Origin: Pseudomonas putida
GTDB taxonomy: Bacteria; Pseudomonadota; Gammaproteobacteria; Pseudomonadales; Pseudomonadaceae
Length of the DNA stretch: 64,000 bases
NCBI RefSeq assembly: GCF_022627325.1
Contig: NZ_JAETZZ010000006.1
Coordinates: forward strand, 234,774-298,773
Direction: 5' to 3'
Position numbers and translations under genes: made by a program
The notes under the pieces: model-generated
Told to the model about the DNA's origin: nothing
Database searches by the model: none
The model's input: only the letters and a program-made list of their open reading frames with translations
Shown: one piece after another, positions 9,119 to 18,350 of the stretch
Position numbering within the stretch: position 1 is the stretch's first letter
Layout: the number at the start of each line of letters is the position of its first letter

Positions 9119-9745
9119 ATGAATAAAGTCCTTATCGTGGATGATCATCCTGTCATACGCTTGGCAGTGCGAATGCTGATGGAGCGGCATGGATACGATG
9201 TGGTCGCGGAAACCGACAACGGCGTGGCAGCTTTGCAGCTAACCCGGGAGTACCTGCCCGATATCGTGGTACTGGATATCGGCATTCCCAAGCTCGATGG
9301 GCTGGAAGTCATTGCCCGCATGGCTTCGGCAAGCCCGGGCAGCCGGGTGCTGGTGCTTACCTCGCAGGCCCCCGGGCACTTCTCGATGCGTTGTATGCAG
9401 GCCGGGGCTTCAGGCTACGTGTGCAAGCAACAGGAACTCACCGAACTGCTCAGTGCGATCAAGGCTGTGCTGTCTGGTTACAGCTATTTTCCCAATCAGG
9501 CATTGCACAAGTCGCGCGGCCGGGTTGGGGGGGGCAGCGAGACGGAGATGGTCGATCGCCTGTCGGCGCGGGAGATGATGGTGCTGCAGCAACTGGCGCG
9601 GGGCAGGTCCAACAAGGAGATAGCCGACAGCATGTTCCTCAGCAACAAGACGGTCAGTACCTACAAGACCCGTCTGCTGCTCAAGCTCAATGCTCACTCG
9701 CTGGTGGACTTGATCGAATTGGCCCGGCGCCATGGCCTGACGTGA
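9119..9745 (+). CDS. NarL/FixJ-type response regulator (BvgA/EvgA-like)
   Basis: A 208-residue response regulator. The receiver domain (1-120) has acidic D8 and D9, the phospho-acceptor D53, T81 and K103. The C-terminal LuxR-type helix-turn-helix (about 145-208) shows LSAREMMVLQQLARGRSNKEIA and SNKTVSTYKTRLLLKL. No sensor kinase is adjacent, so it is an orphan regulator. The ATG at 9119 is chosen because it begins the canonical MNKVLIVDDHP; an ATG five codons upstream is also open. The ribosome site is weak. Confidence 0.9.
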   Translation: MNKVLIVDDHPVIRLAVRMLMERHGYDVVAETDNGVAALQLTREYLPDIVVLDIGIPKLDGLEVIARMASASPGSRVLVLTSQAPGHFSMRCMQAGASGYVCKQQELTELLSAIKAVLSGYSYFPNQALHKSRGRVGGGSETEMVDRLSAREMMVLQQLARGRSNKEIADSMFLSNKTVSTYKTRLLLKLNAHSLVDLIELARRHGLT

Positions 9746-9759
9746 CCCTGGGTACAGGC

Positions 9760-9783
9760 AGCCTCCTTGAAGGAGGCTTTCTC
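9760..9783 (+). terminator. Terminator after the response regulator
   Basis: GCCTCC at 9761-9766 pairs with GGAGGC at 9772-9777 around TTGAA, followed by TTTCTC. The short T tract makes it moderate. Confidence 0.6.
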
Positions 9784-9791
9784 GCCTGTGG

Positions 9792-9968
9792 TTACAGGTC
9801 GTAGTCGAAATCGGCGAGTTGCCGTTGCAGGCGCCGCTCTTCCAGAAGGTTGTCGATAGTACGCCGCTTGCTCAGGTTGGTCTTTGCGGTTTCAACCAGA
9901 GGTTCGGCGTCGTCTTCAGCGGTGGCAAAGTCTTCTTCGATCGACAGTTCGTCTTTATCGTTACTCAT
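9792..9968 (-). CDS. Small acidic protein, PA3496-like
   Basis: A 58-residue acidic protein beginning MSNDKDELSIEEDF and ending in a basic then acidic tail (RRLQRQLADFDYDL). It matches what I remember as the PA3496 family, listed as a putative envelope integrity protein and located beside nth in P. aeruginosa. The ATG at 9968 has GGAG six bases upstream. No signal peptide or membrane helix is seen, so an envelope role is not evident from the sequence. Confidence 0.7.
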   Translation of the reverse strand: MSNDKDELSIEEDFATAEDDAEPLVETAKTNLSKRRTIDNLLEERRLQRQLADFDYDL

Positions 9969-10072
9969 GAGTCGCTCCAAGCCAAGGGGCCATTGGCCGT
10001 CCTTATAGCGAGAAAGCGAAGTTTGGTAAAAAAGATTTTTTCAATCGGGACGTGCATGAATTCGCTATTGAA

Positions 10073-10711
10073 TCAATCGTCAGACGTCTTCTGCTTGAAC
10101 TCGCACAGGTCCTCGATCCGGCAACTGCCGCAGCGTGGCTTGCGCGCCTGGCACACGTAGCGCCCATGCAAGATGAGCCAGTGATGGGCATCGAGCAGGT
10201 AATCCTTGGGCACGAACTTGAGCAGTTTTTTCTCGACGTCCAGTACGGTCTTGCCCGGTGCGATACCGGTGCGGTTGCTGACCCTGAAAATATGCGTGTC
10301 GACCGCCATGGTGGGCTGGCGGAAGGCGGTATTGAGCACCACATTGGCGGTCTTGCGGCCAACACCGGGTAGCGCCTCCAGCGCCTCCCGGTTTTGCGGA
10401 ACTTCGCCCCCATGCCGTTCGATCAGCAAGCGACAGGCTTCGATCACATTCCTGGCCTTGCTGTTATACAGCCCGATGGTCTTGATGTACTCGCTCAGGC
10501 CGTCGACCCCGAGTGCGTAGATGGCGTGGGGCGTATTGGCGACCGGGAACAGGCGGGCGGTGGCCTTGTTGACCCCGACATCGGTGGACTGTGCCGACAG
10601 TGTCACGGCCACGAGTAGTTCGAAAGGCGTGGTGTAAGCCAGCTCTGTCTTGGGGTCGGGATTGTCTTCGTGCAGCCTGCGAAAGATCTCCAGGCGTTTT
10701 GCGGCATTCAT
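10073..10711 (-). CDS. nth: Endonuclease III
   Basis: A 212-residue DNA glycosylase/AP lyase for oxidised pyrimidines, the size of E. coli Nth. It has the helix-hairpin-helix LPGVGRKTANVVL with the catalytic lysine, the VDTHIFRVSNR segment with the catalytic aspartate, and the C-terminal [4Fe-4S] pattern C-x6-C-x2-C-x5-C (CQARKPRCGSCRIEDLC). The start lies four bases after the rnfE-like stop, so it is expressed as the last gene of the rnf-like operon. Confidence 0.97.
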   Translation of the reverse strand: MNAAKRLEIFRRLHEDNPDPKTELAYTTPFELLVAVTLSAQSTDVGVNKATARLFPVANTPHAIYALGVDGLSEYIKTIGLYNSKARNVIEACRLLIERHGGEVPQNREALEALPGVGRKTANVVLNTAFRQPTMAVDTHIFRVSNRTGIAPGKTVLDVEKKLLKFVPKDYLLDAHHWLILHGRYVCQARKPRCGSCRIEDLCEFKQKTSDD

Positions 10712-10715
10712 GGGG

Positions 10716-11240
10716 TCAACGCTTTCCTTGACGACGTGAGAGGGCGGGGCCCGGGCGTAGACGATTGTACAAGGCCAGCAGCACACCGAGCAGTATCAGT
10801 GCGCCGGGCGCCAGGCTGGCCGACGCAATGCCCAGCCCCTCGGTCAGCCATTGGCGGATAACGCCGAGCAACAGGCAAAAGCCCATCAGGCCGACCATCT
10901 GCAGGCAAAGTTGACGCCACCGGTCCTTCTCTACCAACAGGTGGTCCGTAACCAGGCACTGCAGGCAAATCAGCGCCGGGAAGTAACCCGTCGCCAGCGC
11001 AAGCGGTAACGCCCAGGCCCGCAATGCCATCTGCAGGCAGCTGGCGAGGGCCGCTAGCAGTAGCAGGCTTGCCAGTGTGTACAGGCGACCTTCGAGCCTG
11101 GGGCGCACAACGGCCAGCACGGCCTGGTGCAGCACCGTAAGCACCAGCATGCTGGCGCCGATGACGGCGGCTTGAGGGAGCGTACGTGTAGCGCCGAGGA
11201 CAGGCGCAAGGCCGGCTACCAGCAGCCAGTACCTAGTCAT
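10716..11240 (-). CDS. RnfE-like membrane subunit, reduced
   Basis: A 174-residue polytopic protein of the Rnf-Nqr family, in the position of rnfE (between rnfG and nth). It is clearly shorter than the usual 210-235 residues. In RnfE/NqrD two cysteines help to hold an intramembrane [2Fe-2S] cluster. Here the first is alanine (A12 in GLAPVLG where GLCPLL is expected) and the second appears kept (C95 in LQCLV). It overlaps the rnfG end by eight bases. Function as a conventional electron-transfer subunit is doubtful. Confidence 0.75.
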   Translation of the reverse strand: MTRYWLLVAGLAPVLGATRTLPQAAVIGASMLVLTVLHQAVLAVVRPRLEGRLYTLASLLLLAALASCLQMALRAWALPLALATGYFPALICLQCLVTDHLLVEKDRWRQLCLQMVGLMGFCLLLGVIRQWLTEGLGIASASLAPGALILLGVLLALYNRLRPGPALSRRQGKR

Positions 11241-11835
11241 GGTTGAGCGCTCCGAGTAGACGTGCGCGATGTTGGTCGAAGTAGCGCAGGGCATCCTGCT
11301 GTGCCTGGATCACCGCACGCGAAGTGACCGTTGCGCCGGCCAGTTGGTCGAAATCACCCTGGTCACGCTTGATTGCCCAACGATCCTCCAGGCGACGGTT
11401 GGCGAACTGCCCCAGCCAGTTCACCTGGGGATCGTTGATGCGTCCTCCCAGCCCAGGGCTTTCCTGCTGTTCGATGACTTGCGTGCCTATCAGTCGGCCT
11501 TGCGCGCTTATGGCAATGGTCAACCGAATGGGGGCGGCGTAACCCTGGACCTGGCTAATCAGTACGACGGCCACGGGGGTCGTGCCGCGTTCGGCGCGGT
11601 AGGCGGCCATTATGCGGCTATGCGGCGGTTGGTCTGCCGGGAGTGACACCGCGTTGCTCAGTGGCTGGTTGTCATAGCTCTGCGGTGCCAGCACCGAGAG
11701 GAACCTGCGTGCGTAAAATTGTTTCTCGGCCTCGGCGATGGGCGCGCGGGTCCAGCGTTGCCAGGCCAGCGTGCTCGCCAGTGCCAGGCCGGCCACTACC
11801 AGCAGTATCAATACACTGCGCACGGGTCGCCTCAT
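11233..11835 (-). CDS. rnfG: RnfG-like flavoprotein subunit
   Basis: A 200-residue protein with one N-terminal membrane anchor (about residues 7-25) and an FMN-binding domain. The covalent-flavin motif reads DQLAGATVTSRAV: T169 is retained, but the residue normally Ser or Thr before GAT is alanine. In Rnf complexes this subunit faces the periplasm and carries FMN attached by ApbE. The start overlaps the rnfD stop as ATGA. Confidence 0.85.
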   Translation of the reverse strand: MRRPVRSVLILLVVAGLALASTLAWQRWTRAPIAEAEKQFYARRFLSVLAPQSYDNQPLSNAVSLPADQPPHSRIMAAYRAERGTTPVAVVLISQVQGYAAPIRLTIAISAQGRLIGTQVIEQQESPGLGGRINDPQVNWLGQFANRRLEDRWAIKRDQGDFDQLAGATVTSRAVIQAQQDALRYFDQHRARLLGALNHD

Positions 11836-12815
11836 GGCCTCACCTGCCGATACCTTGAGGCCAGGCGGTCCAGGGAGGGTACCGCAAGGTTCATCAGCAG
11901 GATGGCGAACGCGGTACCATCGGGGTAACTACCCCACGTCCTGATCAGGTAGATCAGTGCCCCGGCGCCCATCCCGAACAGCAGTCGGGCGAGCTCGGTC
12001 TTCGGGCCGGAAACAGGTTCCGTGGCAATGAAAAACGCTGCCAGCATGGTCGAACCGCTGAGCAGGTGCAGCAGCGGTGAGCCGTTCGAGTCCGAGCCGG
12101 AGCCATTCCAGGCCAGCAGGCTGAATAGAGACAACCCGGCCAGCAAACCCACTGGCGCATGCCAACTGAATACCTTGCGCTGCAACAGAAACAGCCCACC
12201 CAACAAGAACGCCAGATTGACCCATTCGATGCCATGGCCGCCAACGTTGCCGAAGCCTGGGTGGCTGGCAAACAGCTCATCGATGGTCAGGCTGCGGTTG
12301 TGCCTGAGGCCGTCGAGTGCCGTGGGGCCGGCCCACGCGTCGATCTGCTCGCCGTGCGCGAAGACCAGCTGCAGGCTGGCGCTGAAGCCTGGTGCTTGCG
12401 CTGGCCAGTGGTTCATCTGCAGTGGAAAGCTCAGCACCACGAAGGCGTACCCAATCATCGCCGGGTTGAACACGTTATGGCCGGCCCCGCCGAACGCTTG
12501 CTTGCCCAGGCCTATGGCCATCCCCGCTGCAACCACCGGCAACCACCACGGCGCCCCGGTGGGCAGGGCGAGGGCGAGCAGCACTGCAGTGACCAGGGCG
12601 CTGCCGTCACTCAACGCCGATGTGACCGGCTGGTTGCGCAACGCAAGCGCTACCGCCTCGCAGCAAATAGCGGTGATTGCACACAGCGCCAGGCTCCAGA
12701 GCAGGCCCCAGCCCAGTAGCCAGAGCGAAGCCAGCAGGCCTGGCAGGCAGGCCAACAAGACCAGGCCCATGGCATGGCGCAGGCGAGGGTCAGGGGATGC
12801 CAGGGTCGGGCTCAT
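11832..12815 (-). CDS. rnfD: RnfD-like membrane flavoprotein subunit
   Basis: A 327-residue polytopic protein of the RnfD/NqrB family. Conserved blocks include QAFGGAGHNVFNPAM and FIATEPVSGP. The flavinylation site usually reads SGATPL; here it is DAWAGPTALD, with T165 kept but proline inserted into the motif. Start and stop both form ATGA overlaps with neighbours, so the four rnf-like genes are translationally coupled. Confidence 0.88.
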   Translation of the reverse strand: MSPTLASPDPRLRHAMGLVLLACLPGLLASLWLLGWGLLWSLALCAITAICCEAVALALRNQPVTSALSDGSALVTAVLLALALPTGAPWWLPVVAAGMAIGLGKQAFGGAGHNVFNPAMIGYAFVVLSFPLQMNHWPAQAPGFSASLQLVFAHGEQIDAWAGPTALDGLRHNRSLTIDELFASHPGFGNVGGHGIEWVNLAFLLGGLFLLQRKVFSWHAPVGLLAGLSLFSLLAWNGSGSDSNGSPLLHLLSGSTMLAAFFIATEPVSGPKTELARLLFGMGAGALIYLIRTWGSYPDGTAFAILLMNLAVPSLDRLASRYRQVRP

Positions 12816-13360
12816 TGCGTGAACATCCCGTTGAGGCCAGAGAGCGCCATGCCCATCACACCTGCGCCAAGCAGCGCGATGGGTAGCCCGCGCAGTGCCT
12901 CTGGCACCTGTGCGTGTTCGCTGCGCTGATTGAGGTCGTCAAACAACGCCAGGGCCAGCCAGAAGCCGAGCCCGGCCAGAACAGCCCAGCTCAGCGTGGC
13001 TTGCCATTCACGCTGTTCACCTATTACCTGCAGTGCCATGCCCAGCACCACGGCATTCCCCAATAGCGGCCACGCGAGGCCCTGTGTGGGCCATTGCGGC
13101 CGCAGCCTGGCAAGCGTCTGGGGGATGCCCCACGCCAGTAGTGCCTGCCAGGGCAGCAGCAGGAACAGACGCAGGTGCTGCAGTTGCCAGGGCGCCACGA
13201 TCAGGTGTTCGAGCAATTGGCCGCCGGTGACTGCCAACATGATCGACAGCGCGCAGGCCAGGCCGCATACATGGACCCGCAGCCGGGAGGCAGGCTGTCG
13301 TCGCAAAAACAAGTGGCTGACCAGTGCGGCACTGATCAGCATCAGGACATAGTCGTTCAT
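12812..13360 (-). CDS. RnfA-like membrane protein lacking the cluster cysteines
   Basis: A 182-residue polytopic protein that aligns by eye with RnfA: MNDYVLMLISAALV at the start, PLLGNAVVLGMAL in the middle, and VPEALRGLPIALLGAG near the end. Both cysteines that bind the intramembrane [2Fe-2S] cluster in RnfA/NqrE are gone: position 26 is arginine in a scrambled stretch, and the TNCAVLG motif reads GNAVVLG. It is the first gene of the rnf-like set. No rnfB or rnfC lies between it and metG. Calling it an ordinary RnfA would overstate its likely capability. Confidence 0.7.
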   Translation of the reverse strand: MNDYVLMLISAALVSHLFLRRQPASRLRVHVCGLACALSIMLAVTGGQLLEHLIVAPWQLQHLRLFLLLPWQALLAWGIPQTLARLRPQWPTQGLAWPLLGNAVVLGMALQVIGEQREWQATLSWAVLAGLGFWLALALFDDLNQRSEHAQVPEALRGLPIALLGAGVMGMALSGLNGMFTQ

Positions 13361-13412
13361 TCAAATGACGATAGCCGTGAATCACCTGCGCTGTCCGGCG
13401 AAGCGCAAGGGG

Positions 13413-13445
13413 GATGAAAAAGCCCCGGCGGTGAGGCCGGGGCTT
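13413..13445 (-). terminator. metG terminator
   Basis: AAGCCCCGGC at 13420-13429 pairs with GCCGGGGCTT at 13436-13445. On the minus strand it is followed by TTTTTCATC. It separates metG from the rnf-like genes, which may therefore use readthrough or a promoter in the roughly 50 bp before 13360. Confidence 0.85.
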
Positions 13446-13453
13446 GGGGCAGA

Positions 13454-15499
13454 TTACTTGATACGCTGGCCTGGTTTTGCGCCACTGTCAGGGCTGAGCA
13501 GGTAGATTTCTTCACCGCCAGGGCCCGCTGCCATGACCATGCCCTCGGAGACGCCAAAGCGCATTTTCCGTGGTTTGAGGTTGGCAACCATCATGGTCAG
13601 CCGGCCTTCGAGCAGGGATGGGTCAGGGTAAGCCGACTTGATGCCCGAGAACACGTTGCGGCGTTCGTCACCGATGTCCAGGGTCAGTTGCAGCAGCTTG
13701 TCGGCACCTGGCACCGCTTCGGCCTTGACGATCAGCGCCACGCGCAGGTCGACGGCAGCGAAGGTATCGAATTCGATCTCTGCCGACAGCGGGTCCTTGG
13801 CCAGTTCGCCATTGCCGGCCGGCGCCTGGGCTTGGGCTTCGGCTGCCAGCAGGTCTTCCTTGCTGGCGGCAATCATGGCTTCGACCTTGGCAGGTTCTAT
13901 GCGGCTCATCAGGGGTTTGAACGGGTTGAGCGTGTGGTTTTCCAGGCGCGACAGGTGGTCGTCCCAGGCCAGCGGCGCGACATTCAGGAACGCCTCGGCG
14001 TCGGCGGCCAGCACCGGCAATACCGGCTTGAGGAAGATCACCAGCTGACGGAACAGGTTGATGCCCTGGGCACAGATCGCCTGCACTTCGTCCTGCTTGC
14101 CTTCCTGCTTGGCCAGCGACCAGGGCGCTTTGTCGGCGATCCATGCATTGGCGCGGTCGGCCAGGGCCATGATTTCGCGCATGGCACGGCCAAAGTCGCG
14201 GGCTTCATACGCGTCGGCGATGCTCGGGGCAGCAGCCAGGAAGGCCTCGGTCAGCTCCGGGGCGGCGTCGCCGGCAACCATCACGCCGTCGTTGCCTTTG
14301 TGGATGAAGCCTGCGCAGCGGCTGGCGATGTTGACCACTTTGCCGACCAGGTCGGAGTTGACCTTCTGCACGAAGTCCTCAAGGTTGAGGTCCAGGTCAT
14401 CGACGCCGCGCCCAAGCTTGGCGGCGTAGTAGTAGCGCAGGTATTCGGGCTGCAGGTGATCCAGGTAGGTGCGGGCCTTGATGAAGGTGCCGCGCGATTT
14501 CGACATCTTCGCGCCGTTGACGGTCAGGTAGCCGTGCACGTTGACCGCTGTCGGCTTGCGCAGGCCTGCGCCTTCGAGCATGGCAGGCCAGAACAGGGCG
14601 TGGAAGTTGACGATGTCCTTGCCGATGAAGTGGTACAGCTCGGCCTTGGAGTCCTTGTTCCAGAACGCATCGAAATCCAGCTCCGGGCGGCGCGCGCAGA
14701 GGTTCTTGAAGCTGGCCATGTAGCCGATCGGCGCATCCAGCCAGACATAGAAGTATTTGCCCGGCTCGCCGGGGATCTCGAAGCCGAAGTACGGCGCATC
14801 ACGCGAGATATCCCATTCCTGCAGGCCGGCATCCAGCCATTCGGCGAGCTTGTTGGCCACCGCATCCTGCAGGGTGCCGCTGCGGGTCCATTGCTGCAGC
14901 ATGGCCTGGAAGTCCGGCAGCTTGAAGAAGAAATGCTGCGAGTCGCGCAGTACCGGGGTGGCCCCGGAGATGGCCGACTTGGGGTTTTTCAGCTCGGTCG
15001 GGGCGTACGTGGCGCCGCATTTTTCACAGTTGTCGCCGTACTGATCCTCGGCCGCGCACTTGGGGCAGGTGCCCTTGATGAAGCGGTCGGCCAGGAACAT
15101 GCCCTTTTCAGGGTCGAAGTACTGGGTGACCGAACGGGTGGCAATGTGACCGGCGTCGCGCAGGCGCGAGTAGATCAGGCTCGACAGTTCGCGGTTTTCT
15201 TCGCTGTGGGTGGAGTGGAAATTGTCGAAATCCACCAGGAAGTCGGCAAAGTCGGTGCTGTGCTCGGCCTGGACGTTGGCAATCAGTTGCTCTGGCGTGA
15301 TGCCTTCCTTTTCGGCGCGCAGCATGATGGCCGAACCGTGGGCGTCATCGGCACAGACATAGATGCACTGGTTGCCGCGCAATTTCTGGAAGCGAACCCA
15401 CATATCCGTCTGGATGTACTCGAGCATATGGCCAAGGTGGATGGACCCATTGGCATAGGGCAGGGCGCTGGTGACGAGAATCTGACGTGGCTCGGACAT
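13454..15499 (-). CDS. metG: Methionyl-tRNA synthetase
   Basis: A 681-residue class I synthetase of the long, dimeric type. It has the HIGH-like HLGH near the N terminus, a zinc knuckle ([17 protein letters not shown]), the KMSKS loop ([11 protein letters not shown]) and a C-terminal tRNA-binding domain of about 110 residues ([15 protein letters not shown] onward). The start at 15499 gives [18 protein letters not shown], the family's N terminus; the frame stays open far upstream without homology. It is divergent from apbC. Confidence 0.97.
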   Translation of the reverse strand: MSEPRQILVTSALPYANGSIHLGHMLEYIQTDMWVRFQKLRGNQCIYVCADDAHGSAIMLRAEKEGITPEQLIANVQAEHSTDFADFLVDFDNFHSTHSEENRELSSLIYSRLRDAGHIATRSVTQYFDPEKGMFLADRFIKGTCPKCAAEDQYGDNCEKCGATYAPTELKNPKSAISGATPVLRDSQHFFFKLPDFQAMLQQWTRSGTLQDAVANKLAEWLDAGLQEWDISRDAPYFGFEIPGEPGKYFYVWLDAPIGYMASFKNLCARRPELDFDAFWNKDSKAELYHFIGKDIVNFHALFWPAMLEGAGLRKPTAVNVHGYLTVNGAKMSKSRGTFIKARTYLDHLQPEYLRYYYAAKLGRGVDDLDLNLEDFVQKVNSDLVGKVVNIASRCAGFIHKGNDGVMVAGDAAPELTEAFLAAAPSIADAYEARDFGRAMREIMALADRANAWIADKAPWSLAKQEGKQDEVQAICAQGINLFRQLVIFLKPVLPVLAADAEAFLNVAPLAWDDHLSRLENHTLNPFKPLMSRIEPAKVEAMIAASKEDLLAAEAQAQAPAGNGELAKDPLSAEIEFDTFAAVDLRVALIVKAEAVPGADKLLQLTLDIGDERRNVFSGIKSAYPDPSLLEGRLTMMVANLKPRKMRFGVSEGMVMAAGPGGEEIYLLSPDSGAKPGQRIK

Positions 15500-15655
15500 G
15501 GTGGCTCGGCTACTTATCTGGCTCGGGGTAAATTGAAGGTGATCGGCCACTATAAAGGGCTGGCGAATATATTTCACCCCATGGGCGCAACGGCTGACGA
15601 TTGACGGGTTAGGATAGGCGCCTGTTCGACTAATCGTATGCCAATGGGAGCCTCC

Positions 15656-16750
15656 ATGAGTGCCGTCACCCGTGCCGCCGTCGAAGGCGTGCTTCGTCAG
15701 TACACCGACCCTTATCTGAACCAGGACCCGGTCAGCGCCGGCTGTGTGCGTGCCATCGACATCCAGGGCGGGCAGGTCGCTGTGCAACTGCAGCTGGGGT
15801 ATGCCGCCGGTTTGTTCAAAAATGGCTGGGCGCAGGTGCTGCAGACCGCGATCGAGAACCTTGACGGTGTCAGCTCCGCCCAGGTAACGATCGACTGCGT
15901 GGTCGCCGCGCACAAGGCTCAGGCCCAGGTGCCGGCCATGGCCAACGTCAAGAACATCATCGCCGTGGCCTCGGGCAAGGGCGGTGTCGGCAAGTCGACC
16001 ACCGCCGCCAACCTGGCTTTGGCCCTGGCCCGCGAAGGGGCACGAGTCGGCATCCTCGACGCCGATATCTACGGCCCCAGCCAGGGCGTGATGTTCGGTA
16101 TCGCCGAAGGCACGCGGCCGCAGATTCGCGAGCAGAAGTGGTTCGTGCCGATCAAGGCGCATGGGGTTGAAGTCATGTCGATGGCGTTCCTCACCGATGA
16201 CAACACACCCATGGTATGGCGTGGCCCGATGGTTTCTGGTGCGCTGCTGCAACTGGTGACCCAGACTGCCTGGGATGACCTCGATTACCTGGTGATCGAC
16301 ATGCCGCCGGGTACCGGCGATATCCAGCTGACGCTGGCGCAGAAGGTTCCAGTGGCAGGCTCGGTGATCGTTACCACGCCGCAGGACCTGGCACTGCTGG
16401 ATGCGAAGAAAGGCGTGGAGATGTTCCGCAAGGTCAACATCCCGGTGCTGGGCGTGGTCGAGAACATGGCGGTGCACATCTGCTCCAATTGCGGCCATGC
16501 CGAGCACCTGTTCGGTGAAGGTGGCGGCGAGAAGCTGGCGGCGCAGTATGGGGTGGAACTGTTGGCTTCACTGCCCTTGTCGATGCTGATCCGTGAGCAG
16601 GCCGACAGCGGCAAGCCGACTGCGATTGCCGAGCCACAAAGCCAGATCGCCATGGTTTACCAGGAACTGGCGCGCCAGGTTGGGGCGCGGATCGTATTGC
16701 AGGAAGCGGCTGCGCCCGCGATGCCGAGCATTACCATCAGCGAAGATTGA
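15656..16750 (+). CDS. apbC: Iron-sulfur cluster carrier protein ApbC/Mrp
   Basis: A 364-residue ParA/MinD-like ATPase that binds and transfers Fe-S clusters. It has an N-terminal MIP18/DUF59 domain (about 1-85), a deviant Walker A ([17 protein letters not shown]), a Walker B region ([13 protein letters not shown]) and the bridging-cluster CxxC in [13 protein letters not shown]. The ATG at 15656 has GGGAG five bases upstream. ApbC divergent from metG is common in proteobacteria. Confidence 0.95.
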   Translation: MSAVTRAAVEGVLRQYTDPYLNQDPVSAGCVRAIDIQGGQVAVQLQLGYAAGLFKNGWAQVLQTAIENLDGVSSAQVTIDCVVAAHKAQAQVPAMANVKNIIAVASGKGGVGKSTTAANLALALAREGARVGILDADIYGPSQGVMFGIAEGTRPQIREQKWFVPIKAHGVEVMSMAFLTDDNTPMVWRGPMVSGALLQLVTQTAWDDLDYLVIDMPPGTGDIQLTLAQKVPVAGSVIVTTPQDLALLDAKKGVEMFRKVNIPVLGVVENMAVHICSNCGHAEHLFGEGGGEKLAAQYGVELLASLPLSMLIREQADSGKPTAIAEPQSQIAMVYQELARQVGARIVLQEAAAPAMPSITISED

Positions 16751-16762
16751 TACCCCGGTACA

Positions 16763-16810
16763 GTGCTGCCGCCGTTTTGGCAGGGCTGCCTTGCAGCCCT
16801 TTGGCGGCAC
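16763..16810 (+). repeat. Palindromic element with AGGGCTGC core after apbC
   Basis: The inner stem is AGGGCTGC (16782-16789) with GCAGCCCT (16793-16800). The outer stem is TGCCGCC (16767-16773) with GGCGGCA (16803-16809). There is no T run, so it looks more like a dispersed palindrome than a simple terminator, though it may protect or end the apbC transcript. Confidence 0.6.
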
Positions 16811-16853
16811 TGACCTACGGTCACGATGGCCTGCAGCGCCTTTTCCAAGGCAT

Positions 16854-16878
16854 AAAAAAACCCGCCTGATGGCGGGTT
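16854..16878 (-). terminator. Terminator of the cold-shock gene
   Basis: AACCCGCC at 16859-16866 pairs with GGCGGGTT at 16871-16878 around TGAT. Seven T residues follow on the minus strand. Confidence 0.88.
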
Positions 16879-16906
16879 CTTTTGAAAGCTAGGAAGCTAA
16901 ATCGAC

Positions 16907-17116
16907 TTAGGCGATTTGAACTTCTTCAGCCTGCATGCCTTTCTGGCCGCGGGTAGCGACGAAAGTAACAGCCTGGCCTTCTTTCAGGGTTTTGAAGCCG
17001 TCAGCTTGGATGGCTTTGAAGTGTACGAACAGATCGTCGCCCGACTGAGGGGTGATGAAGCCGTAGCCTTTCTCATCGTTGAACCACTTAACGGTACCGG
17101 ATTGACGGTTGGACAT
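16907..17116 (-). CDS. Cold-shock family protein
   Basis: A 69-residue single cold-shock domain. RNP1 is KGYGFI (16-21) and RNP2 is DLFVHF (28-33), with W11 and F12 of the aromatic patch. It binds single-stranded RNA or DNA and can act as an RNA chaperone. GGAG precedes the ATG. The paralog class (CspA, CspD or other) cannot be told from one member. Confidence 0.93.
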   Translation of the reverse strand: MSNRQSGTVKWFNDEKGYGFITPQSGDDLFVHFKAIQADGFKTLKEGQAVTFVATRGQKGMQAEEVQIA

Positions 17117-17444
17117 TTTTCTGTCTCCTTGGACAAAGTAGATAACGGTCAGGAAAAACCCTGGCCGGGACTGAGTGCAAAGAGAGCAGAAAATTCAGCG
17201 ATGGTGCGATCAGGATCGTGCATCAAACTAGAGATTCTCGGTGTCACGTGCAGCACAGTGGCGTCACCTTAACCCACTTTCCACGACCTGCCAATCTCCA
17301 AAACAGCCTTTGATGAAATTCGGATCGGCGGCGGCCGCAAGCCCCGTCTGGCGCGGGATACGGTATGGAACTTTAACCTGAGCGCCGGGACCGGTAATAT
17401 GCGCTTCTCGTTTTTTCACCTCGCAACTCTCAGGACACCCCGCC
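17117..17444. other. 328-bp divergent intergenic region, likely csp 5' leader and dcd promoter
   Basis: No gene is seen. On the minus strand the csp gene may have a long 5' leader, as cold-shock genes often do; an imperfect stem GGCCAGG...CCTGACC lies at about 17141-17165. The plus-strand dcd promoter must be in the right half, but no convincing -35/-10 pair was identified. Confidence 0.5.
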
Positions 17445-18011
17445 ATGAGCATCAAATCGGACAAGTGGATTCGCCGCATGGCGCAGGAACACGGCATGAT
17501 CGAGCCGTTCGTCGAGCGCCAGGTGCGCGGCGAGCACGACAGCCGGGTGATCTCGTTCGGCGTCTCCAGCTACGGTTACGACGTGCGCTGCGCCGATGAA
17601 TTCAAGGTGTTCACCAACATCAACTCGGCCACCGTCGACCCGAAAAACTTCGACGCCGGCAGCTTCGTCGACATCAAGAGCGATGTCTGCATCATCCCGC
17701 CGAACTCCTTTGCCCTGGCCCGCACCGTCGAATACTTCCGCATTCCGCGCAATGTCCTGACCATCTGTCTGGGCAAGAGCACCTATGCCCGCTGCGGCAT
17801 CATCGTCAACGTCACCCCGCTCGAGCCAGAGTGGGAAGGCCACGTGACGCTGGAGTTCTCCAACACCACCACCTTGCCGGCCAAGATCTACGCCAACGAA
17901 GGCGTGGCGCAGATGCTCTTCCTTGAATCCGACGAAGAATGCGAAGTGTCGTACAAAGACCGTGGTGGCAAGTACCAGGGCCAGCGCGGCGTCACCCTGC
18001 CACGCACCTGA
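17445..18011 (+). CDS. dcd: dCTP deaminase
   Basis: A 188-residue homotrimeric enzyme that deaminates dCTP to dUTP, feeding dTMP synthesis through dUTPase. Diagnostic stretches are [32 protein letters not shown] and the active-site region [16 protein letters not shown] lies upstream of the ATG. Length is normal. Confidence 0.97.
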   Translation: MSIKSDKWIRRMAQEHGMIEPFVERQVRGEHDSRVISFGVSSYGYDVRCADEFKVFTNINSATVDPKNFDAGSFVDIKSDVCIIPPNSFALARTVEYFRIPRNVLTICLGKSTYARCGIIVNVTPLEPEWEGHVTLEFSNTTTLPAKIYANEGVAQMLFLESDEECEVSYKDRGGKYQGQRGVTLPRT

Positions 18012-18109
18012 GCCGACGAGCGCGGGGAATTAGTTTTCGCTCGGGCACTCCAAGCTAGTGAACAGTGCCGCCATGCATGAAGCGTGGCGGCCCTTGTCAG
18101 GAGTTGCCC

Positions 18110-18337
18110 ATGAAACTCGATCCCGCAATCAGTGCGAAGCTGGCTGTCCTGCAGCCCAACCAGATCGGCTTGCTGGCGTGGTCCCTGCTGGCCCACCCGG
18201 CTCCCATGCATCTGGGCGGAGTACCAGGTCAGCCCGACCCGGATACCCCGCAACCGGCTCAACCTGGCGACACGCCGCCCATGGAGCCGGGTGAGCCTAC
18301 CCTGCCCGACGAACCTCCGCCTGCGCCGGTGGCATGA
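18110..18337 (+). CDS. Small proline-rich hypothetical protein
   Basis: A 75-residue protein. The N-terminal 30 residues are ordinary (MKLDPAISAKLAVLQPNQIG, then a short hydrophobic LLAWSLLAH). The rest is rich in Pro, Gly, Asp and Glu, with repeating PxxP units. The ATG at 18110 has AGGAG six bases upstream, which supports expression. It ends 13 bp from the convergent pdeM stop. Function unknown. Confidence 0.65.
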   Translation: MKLDPAISAKLAVLQPNQIGLLAWSLLAHPAPMHLGGVPGQPDPDTPQPAQPGDTPPMEPGEPTLPDEPPPAPVA

Positions 18338-18350
18338 ACCCTCGATGACA

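Noticed and set aside
13688..15604. A 638-codon open frame on the plus strand, opposite metG
   Set aside because: Antisense shadow of metG with no homology and low-complexity Val/Gly/Gln composition.
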